Assembly (NCBI RefSeq): GCF_009729095.1
Contig: NZ_VTGX01000001.1
Location: forward strand, 1,240,001 to 1,304,000
Length of the DNA: 64,000 nucleotides
Origin: Mycolicibacterium sp. CBMA 247
Lineage (GTDB): Bacteria > Actinomycetota > Actinomycetes > Mycobacteriales > Mycobacteriaceae
Direction: 5' to 3'
The translations under genes were made by a program, and so were the position numbers. A model generated the notes under the pieces. That model saw only the letters and a list, made by a program, of their open reading frames with translations, made no database searches and was not told the DNA's origin. Below are positions 57,020 through 64,000 of this stretch, piece by piece; position 1 is the first letter of the stretch, and each line of letters starts with the position of its first letter.

Positions 57020-57682
57020 GTGATTGGCCGTCAGATGCTGGCCACGCTGATCACCGCCCTGACTGCCGTCGTGGTGCCAATGACGGTGGCGCCCGGAATG
57101 ATTGGCGCCGCGAAGGCCGCCATGTGCCCGCCGGCCGAGGTGGTGTTCGCCCGCGGCCGCATGGAACCCCCAGGTCCCGGACAGGTCGGTGCTGCGTTCG
57201 TCAACGCACTGCGTACGCTGCGCGGCCCGAACATCAGCCTCTATCCGGTGAACTACCCGGCCGACACCCAGGTAGACATGGGTGCCAACGACATGAGCCG
57301 CCACGTGCAGTGGATGATCCGCCACTGTCCGAACACCCGGCTCGTGCTGGGCGGCTACTCGCTGGGCGCCGCCGCAACCGATCTCATTCTGGCGGTGCCC
57401 ATCTCGGCGCTCACCTTCAACAGTCCGCTGCCCGCGGGCACCGACAAACACATCGCGGCGGTGGCGCTGTTCGGTAACGGCGCCAACTGGGCCGGGCCGA
57501 TCACGCTGTTGAACCCGGCCTATCAGAACCGCACGATCGACTTGTGCCACTCCGACGACCCGGTTTGTAATCCGAGCAGCCCCTACAAGTGGCGCGCCGA
57601 GTGGCCGGACCACCTGGCGCCCGGCTATATCCGGTCGGGCATGGTGGCCCAAGCCGCCAGGTTCGTCTCCGCCCGACTCTGA
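57020..57682 (+). CDS. secreted cutinase-family serine esterase 4
   Basis: 220 residues from a GTG. A short signal peptide precedes AAMCPPAEVVFARGRMEPPG. The nucleophile is in GGYSLGAAATDL, Asp in DLCHSDDPVCN and His in EWPDHLAPGYI. It is the closest partner of gene 3. It converges on truA, with 86 bases between that show no clear terminator. Confidence 0.93.
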   Translation: MIGRQMLATLITALTAVVVPMTVAPGMIGAAKAAMCPPAEVVFARGRMEPPGPGQVGAAFVNALRTLRGPNISLYPVNYPADTQVDMGANDMSRHVQWMIRHCPNTRLVLGGYSLGAAATDLILAVPISALTFNSPLPAGTDKHIAAVALFGNGANWAGPITLLNPAYQNRTIDLCHSDDPVCNPSSPYKWRAEWPDHLAPGYIRSGMVAQAARFVSARL

Positions 57683-57768
57683 GCGCCGCCGCCTCGCATC
57701 TGGTCACACACTCGATCTGGGCGCGATGGCGCGAAAAGCGTACGGGCCGAGCGACAGAGCGCAGAACC

Positions 57769-58629
57769 TCAGAGCGCGCGCAGGTCCCGGGTGACGGTGT
57801 TCCGGGCGGACAATTGATCATCGGGCGGGTAATCGACCTGGACCAGGGTCAGCCCGCGGGCCGGGGCGGCGGCGAAGTCACTGGACCGGCTCGTCTCGCT
57901 CAGCAGCCCGGCGGTCCACTCTGGCGACCGCCTGCCCTCCCCCACCGCCAACATCGCGCCGACAAGTGAGCGGACCATGTTCCAGCAGAAGGCATCCGCG
58001 GTGACATGGGCCGTTACGTACACGCCGTCACGCACCCACTCCAGCCGCTGCAGGTCACGGATCGTGGTGGCACCCGCACGGTGGCGGCAGAACGCGGCAA
58101 AATCGTTCAACCCCAACAGTTCCCGCGATGCGGCAGCCATCGCGTCCAGGTCCAGCGGCTTCGACCACGGTGTGACAAACCGCGCTTCAGCCGGCTCGAC
58201 GCCATAGGGGGCCAGGGTCAGCCGGTAGGTGTAGTGCCGGCGCAACGCCGAGAACCTGGCATCGAAACCCGCGGGCGCCCGGACAATGTCGCGAATCCGG
58301 ACGTCCGTCGGCAGCAGCCGCGCCAACCGGTGCACCAGCGGGGTGAACTCGGCGTCGGCCGGACGGCTGGTCCGCGGATAGGCGTGCGCGACGGCGTCGA
58401 CCGGGATGTCGACGTGGGCGACCTGGCCGGTGGCATGCACACCGGTGTCGGTACGGCCCGCGGTGCGCGTCACCACCGGTGTGCGGAACACGGTGGAGAG
58501 CGCCTCGTCGATCACCCCGGCGACGGTGCGCTGACCGACCTGCACCGCCCAACCGGCGAAATCGGTGCCGTCATAGGCGATGTCCAGGCGCAAACGAACA
58601 TGCCCGCCACCGGAATCGATGGCGGGCAT
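57769..58629 (-). CDS. truA: tRNA pseudouridine synthase A
   Basis: 286 residues from the ATG at 58629; an ATG at 58662 would overlap rplQ by 17 bases and has its ribosome site too close. The TruA start [18 protein letters not shown], the catalytic Asp in [12 protein letters not shown] and NFAAFCRH-type block [11 protein letters not shown] are present, with [14 protein letters not shown] near the end. It makes pseudouridine at positions 38-40 of the tRNA anticodon arm. It is the last gene of the rpsM-rplQ operon, as in M. tuberculosis. Confidence 0.93.
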   Translation of the reverse strand: MPAIDSGGGHVRLRLDIAYDGTDFAGWAVQVGQRTVAGVIDEALSTVFRTPVVTRTAGRTDTGVHATGQVAHVDIPVDAVAHAYPRTSRPADAEFTPLVHRLARLLPTDVRIRDIVRAPAGFDARFSALRRHYTYRLTLAPYGVEPAEARFVTPWSKPLDLDAMAAASRELLGLNDFAAFCRHRAGATTIRDLQRLEWVRDGVYVTAHVTADAFCWNMVRSLVGAMLAVGEGRRSPEWTAGLLSETSRSSDFAAAPARGLTLVQVDYPPDDQLSARNTVTRDLRAL

Positions 58630-58645
58630 GTCGTTCAATGCCTGG

Positions 58646-59203
58646 TTAGGACTTGGCTTCATCCTCAGCAGCTGCCTCGGCGGCCGGAGCCTCGTCGGTA
58701 GCGGCCTCTTCGGTCGCCTCGGCCTCAGGAGCCTCGGTAACCTCGGCAGCTTCCTCGGCCTCTTCGGCCTTGGGAGCCTCAGCCTCAGCGGCCTTGGCCT
58801 GCGCGGCAGCGGCGCGACGGGCGCGGTCTGCCTCGGAGGTCACGGTCTTCTCCCGCACCAGCTCGATGACCGCCATGGGGGCGTTGTCGCCCTTGCGGTT
58901 CTCGACCTTGATGATGCGGGTGTAGCCACCGCTGCGGTCGGCGAAGAACGGGCCGATCTCGGCGAACAGGGCGTGCACGACGTCCTTGTCGCGGATCTTC
59001 TTCATCACCTCGCGCCGGTTGTGCAGCTCGCCCTTCTTGGCGTGGGTGATCAGCTTCTCGGCGTACGGACGCAACGCCCGGGCCTTCGGCTCGGTCGTCT
59101 TGATCCGGCCGTGCTCGAACAGCGACGTGGCCAGGTTGGCCAAGAGCGCCTTCTGGTGTGAGGACGACCCGCCGAGGCGAGGACCCTTAGTGGGCTTAGG
59201 CAT
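58646..59203 (-). CDS. rplQ: 50S ribosomal protein L17
   Basis: 185 residues. The conserved L17 body covers ~1-118: [20 protein letters not shown], then [19 protein letters not shown] and [15 protein letters not shown]. The last ~60 residues form an Ala/Glu-rich acidic extension typical of mycobacterial L17 but not of most bacteria. It follows rpoA by 58 bases. Confidence 0.97.
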   Translation of the reverse strand: MPKPTKGPRLGGSSSHQKALLANLATSLFEHGRIKTTEPKARALRPYAEKLITHAKKGELHNRREVMKKIRDKDVVHALFAEIGPFFADRSGGYTRIIKVENRKGDNAPMAVIELVREKTVTSEADRARRAAAAQAKAAEAEAPKAEEAEEAAEVTEAPEAEATEEAATDEAPAAEAAAEDEAKS

Positions 59204-59261
59204 TGCGACTATCTCCTAATTGGGGCCGGTCCCCGTATCAGGTAGGACCGGGACGGATTCT

Positions 59262-60389
<1,128 letters not shown>

Positions 60390-60995
60390 TTACTTCGAGT
60401 AGAACTCGACGATGAGCTGTTCGGTGAGCGGCACCTGGATCTGAGCGCGCTCGGGCAGCTGGTGCACCAGGACGCGCTGACGCTCGCCGACGACCTGCAG
60501 CCACGACGGGATCGGACGCTCACCCGCGGTCTGCCGAGAAACCTCGAACGGCAGGGTGTTCAGCGACTTTTCCTTGACGTCGATGATGTCGTACTGCGAC
60601 ACCCGGTAGCTCGGGATGTTCACCTTGACACCGTTGACGGTGAAGTGGCCGTGGCTGACCAGCTGACGCGCCATCCGGCGGGTCCGGGCCAGGCCGGCGC
60701 GGTACACGACGTTGTCCAGCCGGCTCTCCAGGATCTGGAGCAGGTTCTCGCCGGTCTTACCCGACTGCCGGTTGGCCTCTTCGTAGTACTTGCGGAACTG
60801 CTTTTCCATGACGCCGTAGGTGAAGCGAGCCTTCTGCTTCTCCTGCAGCTGGGTGCGGTATTCGCTCTCCTTGATCCGCGCACGGCCGTGCTGGCCGGGC
60901 GGGTAGGGGCGCTTCTCGAACGACTGATCTCCACCGATGAGGTCGACGCCGAGACGACGCGACTTGCGGGTGGCGGGTCCGGTATAACGAGCCAT
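60390..60995 (-). CDS. rpsD: 30S ribosomal protein S4
   Basis: 201 residues. The start MARYTGPATRKSRRLGVDL lacks the four zinc-binding cysteines, so this is the zinc-independent C-minus form. The S4 RNA-binding domain is SRLDNVVYRAGLARTRRMARQLVSHGHF. S4 is a primary binder of 16S rRNA and, in other bacteria, an autogenous regulator of its operon. Confidence 0.97.
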   Translation of the reverse strand: MARYTGPATRKSRRLGVDLIGGDQSFEKRPYPPGQHGRARIKESEYRTQLQEKQKARFTYGVMEKQFRKYYEEANRQSGKTGENLLQILESRLDNVVYRAGLARTRRMARQLVSHGHFTVNGVKVNIPSYRVSQYDIIDVKEKSLNTLPFEVSRQTAGERPIPSWLQVVGERQRVLVHQLPERAQIQVPLTEQLIVEFYSK

Positions 60996-61009
60996 TTCTC
61001 AGATCCTCC

Positions 61010-61423
61010 CTAGACCCGGCGCCGCTTGGGCGGACGGCAGCCGTTGTGCGGCTGCGGTGTGACGTCGGAAATCGCGCCCACCTCGAGGCCTGCGGCCTGC
61101 AGCGAGCGGATGGCGGTCTCGCGGCCCGAACCCGGGCCCTTCACGAACACGTCGACCTTCTTGACGCCGTGCTCCTGCGCCTTGCGGGCGGCGTTCTCGG
61201 CGGCCAGCTGTGCGGCGAACGGGGTCGACTTACGCGAGCCCTTGAAGCCGACGTGACCCGACGACGCCCAGGCGATGACGTTGCCCTGGGGATCGGTGAT
61301 CGAGACGATCGTGTTGTTGAACGTGCTCTTGATGTGCGCGGCGCCGTGCGGGACGTTCTTCTTTTCCCTGCGACGGGTGGTCTTACCGCGCTTGGCGCCC
61401 GCGGCCTTCTTCGGTGGTGCCAT
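61010..61423 (-). CDS. rpsK: 30S ribosomal protein S11
   Basis: 137 residues with [40 protein letters not shown] and the C-terminal [15 protein letters not shown]. The N-terminal basic extension (~15 residues) is usual in actinobacteria. It lies 5 bases downstream of rpsM and 14 bases upstream of rpsD. Confidence 0.98.
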   Translation of the reverse strand: MAPPKKAAGAKRGKTTRRREKKNVPHGAAHIKSTFNNTIVSITDPQGNVIAWASSGHVGFKGSRKSTPFAAQLAAENAARKAQEHGVKKVDVFVKGPGSGRETAIRSLQAAGLEVGAISDVTPQPHNGCRPPKRRRV

Positions 61424-61428
61424 CGGGG

Positions 61429-61803
61429 TTACCTAGCCTTCTTCTTGCCGGCGATGGTGCGCTTGGGGCCCTTGCGGGTGCGCGCGTTGGTCTTGGTCCG
61501 CTGGCCGCGCACCGGCAGGCCACGGCGGTGCCGCAGGCCCTGGTAGCAGCCGATCTCGATCTTGCGACGAATGTCGGCCTGCACCTCGCGGCGCAGGTCA
61601 CCCTCAACCTTGAGGTTGCCTTCGATGTATTCGCGCAGAACCGTCACCTGATCGTCCGTCAGGTCCTTGGTGCGCATGTCCTTGTCGATTCCCGTCGCCG
61701 CGAGAATCTCGTTCGAACGGGTACGGCCGATGCCGTAGATGTAGGTCAGCGCGATCTCCATGCGCTTGTCGCGCGGAAGATCAACGCCCACAAGTCTAGC
61801 CAT
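61429..61803 (-). CDS. rpsM: 30S ribosomal protein S13
   Basis: 124 residues with [39 protein letters not shown] and the basic [20 protein letters not shown] tail at the subunit interface. It is the first gene of the rpsM-rpsK-rpsD-rpoA-rplQ-truA transcript and is preceded by a 225-base leader. Confidence 0.98.
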   Translation of the reverse strand: MARLVGVDLPRDKRMEIALTYIYGIGRTRSNEILAATGIDKDMRTKDLTDDQVTVLREYIEGNLKVEGDLRREVQADIRRKIEIGCYQGLRHRRGLPVRGQRTKTNARTRKGPKRTIAGKKKAR

Positions 61804-62028
61804 TGTGTGCTATTCCTCTTGTTTCTCTGCGGAGGTCTGGTCCCAGCCCGTTCCCATCAGCCCCTAAGGGCTCTCCGGGGTCCGGCCTCCGTACCGGACG
61901 TGGATGCTTGCCGTTGGCTCGCATCACAGTTGAGCGGCGTATCCACTCAGTGGTGCTGGGAGTTCATCATTCAGTTGTGGTTGCGATCCGACGTGGTCGG
62001 CCAGGTCCCCGGGAAGAGGACCGCAGCC
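61804..62028 (-). ncRNA. structured leader upstream of rpsM (candidate ribosomal-protein leader)
   Basis: 225 bases separate rpmJ and rpsM. The stretch holds several stems: AGCCC-CTAA-GGGCT (61859-61872), TCCGG/CCGGA (61881-61898), CCACT-C-AGTGG (61943-61953), and GATGC (61903-61907) that can pair with GCATC (61921-61925). An overlapping GTGGAT (61900-61905) can instead pair with ATCCAC (61941-61946). The two pairings exclude each other, as in attenuators. Gene-scale coding sequence is absent. Function as an autoregulatory leader is inference. Confidence 0.45.
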
Positions 62029-62142
62029 CTAACCCTGCCGCTGCTTGTGGCGCGGATCGCTGCAGATCACCATGACCCGCCCATGCCGGCGGATCACCCT
62101 GCACTTATCGCAGATGGGCTTGACGCTCGGGTTCACCTTCAC
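62029..62142 (-). CDS. rpmJ: 50S ribosomal protein L36
   Basis: 37 residues from a GTG at 62142 ([20 protein letters not shown]). Cys11, Cys14, Cys27 and His32 form the zinc site, so this is the zinc-binding form, in contrast to the zinc-free S4 of the same region. It is downstream of infA as in most bacteria. Confidence 0.95.
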
Positions 62143-62228
62143 GGCTGCTTCGATCCTTCTGGCTCTGTTGGTGCCGTGCAGATGCGCACGTCACCGCTCT
62201 CGTCGTTACTGGTCGGGCTTCTATCGGG

Positions 62229-62450
62229 TCACTTGTATCGGTACACGATGCGGCCCCGGGACAGGTCGTAGGGAGAGAGCTCCACCACTACCCGGTCCTC
62301 GGGCAGGATGCGGATGTAGTGCTGCCGCATCTTGCCGCTGATGTGGGCCAAGACCTTGTGTCCGTTCTCCAGCTCAATGCGGAACATCGCATTGGGCAGA
62401 GGTTCGACCACCCGACCCTCGACCTCGATGGCACCGTCTTTCTTGGCCAT
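62229..62450 (-). CDS. infA: translation initiation factor IF-1
   Basis: 73 residues from [20 protein letters not shown]; the longer upstream frame is not coding. The S1-type OB fold shows [20 protein letters not shown] and [20 protein letters not shown]. It binds the ribosomal A site during initiation. It lies 86 bases upstream of rpmJ. Confidence 0.98.
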
Positions 62451-62781
62451 GCTGTTCGGCGATCCTTGCTTTCGTTTCGTAGCTTCATTAGTCGCAATGC
62501 AGCCCGTCGTGGTACTGCCGGCGACCAACTTCACAACGTGAGCCGGATCGAGGCGAATTTGCAGAAAATTCTGCAGTTCCAAGACGAGGCACACAAAAAG
62601 TCGGCACGAAGACCGCACCGTTGGTCCACGATACCCGCTCAACGGCCTTCGCCAAAATCACGGCTGATCAGCTCCGGCCAGCGAATACCGCCGCCGAATT
62701 TTGGTGCGCGGCGAAGCCTCGGCTCAGGTGAGAATGGTACGGACTGATCCGCGTTCCCCGAACGGAGACCACGAGCACGTG
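62451..62781. promoter_or_regulatory. divergent intergenic region, infA / NfeD-like gene
   Basis: About 330 bases without a gene; AT-richer near 62560-62600. It contains a 16-base palindrome TGCAGAAAATTCTGCA at 62560-62575 that could be an operator. The infA promoter and leader should be here. No start sites are assigned, and nothing else is seen. Confidence 0.4.
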
Positions 62782-63276
62782 ATGGCTGTGTACCTGGCCG
62801 CGTTCGTCGTGGGCGGCATCGCTGTACTGGCCGCCCTTCTCCTCGCCGATGTCGGGCACGGGGACGGGATGCCCTTCCTGAGTCTGACCGGACTGTCGGT
62901 CGGCCTGCTCGGCGCAGGCACCGGGGGCCTGGTCGGCACCTGGCTGGGCCTGGGCACCCTCTGGTCCGCAGCGCTGGCCGCGGCCTGCGCGATCGTGCTG
63001 GTGTTCACCCTCAACGGCCTGTTACTGCCCTACATGCGCCGCCAGCAGTCGAACTCACACCGCGGCCGGTCCTCCTATGTCGGCCTGCTCGGCACCGTCA
63101 CCCTGGAGGTCCCGCCGGGCGGCTGGGGTGAGGTCTCCTTCGTCGACGCCGACGGCAACCGCGTCTTCTCCCGCGCCAAGAGCGCCGAATTGGACGCGCT
63201 GCCCAAGGCCACCCACGTCTACATCGCCGATATCGATTCGGACTTCGTCCACGTCGTCGCGGTACCCCAGCACTGA
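62782..63276 (+). CDS. NfeD-like membrane protein
   Basis: 164 residues from the ATG at 62782 (a GTG three bases earlier is possible). Three or so membrane helices (VYLAAFVVGGIAVLAALLLA, then a Gly-rich pair, then LAAACAIVLVFTLNGLL) are followed by a soluble beta-barrel: GLLGTVTLEVPPGGWGEVSF and SFVDADGNRVFSRA. This is the short NfeD type, which partners flotillins. The flotillin gene follows after 21 bases, supporting the call. It acts in membrane microdomain organisation. Confidence 0.82.
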   Translation: MAVYLAAFVVGGIAVLAALLLADVGHGDGMPFLSLTGLSVGLLGAGTGGLVGTWLGLGTLWSAALAAACAIVLVFTLNGLLLPYMRRQQSNSHRGRSSYVGLLGTVTLEVPPGGWGEVSFVDADGNRVFSRAKSAELDALPKATHVYIADIDSDFVHVVAVPQH

Positions 63277-63297
63277 CCCACCGAGAAAGGCACCACA

Positions 63298-64000
63298 GTG
63301 TCCCTGCTGCTCATCGTCGTCCTCGCCGCCATCGCCGCGATCCTGATCCTGGTGGTGCTGCCGATGGTCTACGTCAAGAACTACATCAAGGTGCCGCCCA
63401 ACGAGGTGGCCGTGTTCACCGGCCGCGGCACACCCAAGGTGGTCCGCGGCGGCGCCCGGTTCCGGATGCCCGGCATCGAGCGGGTGGACATCATGAGCCT
63501 GGAGCCGTTCAACGTCAGCATCAACCTGCAGAACGCGCTGTCCAACAACGGTGTGCCGGTCAACGTCGAGGCCGTCGGGCTGGTGCGCATCGGCTCGGCC
63601 GACGACGCCGTGCAGACCGCAGTGCAACGCTTCCTGACCTCTGACCTCAGCGAGTTGCAGCGGCAGATCAACGAGATCCTGGCCGGCAGCCTGCGCGGCA
63701 TCACCGCGACCATGACCGTCGAGGACCTCAACTCCAACCGCGACAGCCTGGCCCGCAGCGTGGTCGAGGAGGCCGGCGGCGACCTGTCCCGGATCGGCAT
63801 GGAGGTCGACGTCCTCAAGATTGCCGGCATCTCCGATGGCAACGACTACCTGAAGTCGCTCGGCCAGCGCCGCATCGCCGAGGTCAAGCGTGACGCCACG
63901 GTCGGCACCGCCGAGGCCGAGCGAGACGCCCAGATCCAGTCGGCCAAGGCCCGCCAGGCCGGTTCGATCGCCCAGGCCGAGGCCGACACCGCGATCGCCA
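63298..64000 (+). CDS. flotillin-family protein (3' end beyond the window)
   Basis: At least 234 residues from a GTG preceded by GAGAAAGG; the frame is still open at the last base. An N-terminal membrane segment (LLLIVVLAAIAAILILVVLP) precedes an SPFH/band 7 domain with VPPNEVAVFTGRG, GGARFRMPGIERVDIMSLEP and NGVPVNVEAVGLVRIG. The Ala/Glu-rich coiled coil is just starting at the window end (AEAERDAQIQSAKARQAG). Flotillins scaffold membrane domains together with NfeD proteins. Confidence 0.9.
   Translation, partial: MSLLLIVVLAAIAAILILVVLPMVYVKNYIKVPPNEVAVFTGRGTPKVVRGGARFRMPGIERVDIMSLEPFNVSINLQNALSNNGVPVNVEAVGLVRIGSADDAVQTAVQRFLTSDLSELQRQINEILAGSLRGITATMTVEDLNSNRDSLARSVVEEAGGDLSRIGMEVDVLKIAGISDGNDYLKSLGQRRIAEVKRDATVGTAEAERDAQIQSAKARQAGSIAQAEADTAIA

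Noticed and set aside
61804..62028. Possible group II intron or mobile-element end in the rpsM leader
   Set aside because: The TCCGG/CCGGA and GGCCGGAC wording is suggestive, but no domain V hairpin, reverse transcriptase or boundary motif is present.

Overview
The window is a high-GC actinobacterial chromosome segment, almost certainly from a fast-growing Mycobacterium (Mycolicibacterium type). The strongest evidence is a run of genes in mycobacterial order: glmM, rpsI, rplM, an ESX-4 type VII secretion locus (esxT, esxU, an Rv3446c-like gene, eccC4, eccD4, mycP4, eccB4), secreted cutinases, then truA-rplQ-rpoA-rpsD-rpsK-rpsM-rpmJ-infA. In M. tuberculosis this is one continuous block (Rv3439c to Rv3462c, from memory). 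Here it is opened twice by accessory catabolic islands, one between rplM and esxT and one between eccB4 and the cutinases.

Layout. 1-9149: the end of a non-ribosomal peptide synthetase (module without an adenylation domain, then C-A-PCP-TE), followed by four overlapping tailoring genes: FAD monooxygenase, SDR, P450 and SAM methyltransferase. 9136-9979: two small flavin/F420 split-barrel genes on the other strand. 10077-13247: a class III cyclase/AAA ATPase whose N-terminal zinc ribbon carries an in-frame TGA where the fourth cysteine is expected. 13455-16720: a MacB/FtsX-type ABC system. 16737-19031: a KshA-type Rieske oxygenase with two small genes and a TetR regulator. 19188-24177: Rv3439c- and Rv3440c-like genes, glmM, an exported protein, rpsI and rplM. 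24538-34051: small exported proteins, a decayed HAD phosphatase lipoprotein gene, the ethanolamine operon (permease, eutB, eutC), a FhuF-like protein, a DUF336 protein, an aldehyde dehydrogenase and a GAF-type regulator. 34337-35749: a DEAD-box RNA helicase. 35841-45631: ESX-4. 45702-53107: an ABC amino-acid importer joined to ortA-ortB-ord, with a divergent PucR-type regulator. 53104-54776: a CGNR zinc-finger protein and an EamA exporter. 54802-57682: four tandem cutinases. 57769-62450: truA and the alpha-operon ribosomal genes. 62782-64000: NfeD-like and flotillin-like genes, cut by the window end.

How the genes work together. The ethanolamine island can import ethanolamine, split it with B12-dependent EutBC to acetaldehyde and ammonia, and oxidise the acetaldehyde with the nearby dehydrogenase. 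It has no microcompartment genes and no EutA. The second island looks like an amino-acid importer feeding the lower part of the clostridial oxidative ornithine pathway: 2,4-diaminopentanoate to 2-amino-4-oxopentanoate to acetyl-CoA plus alanine. The aminomutase that makes 2,4-diaminopentanoate is not in the window. This translationally coupled import-and-cleavage operon is the best candidate for an undescribed system here. The in-frame TGA in the cyclase zinc ribbon is the sharpest single anomaly.
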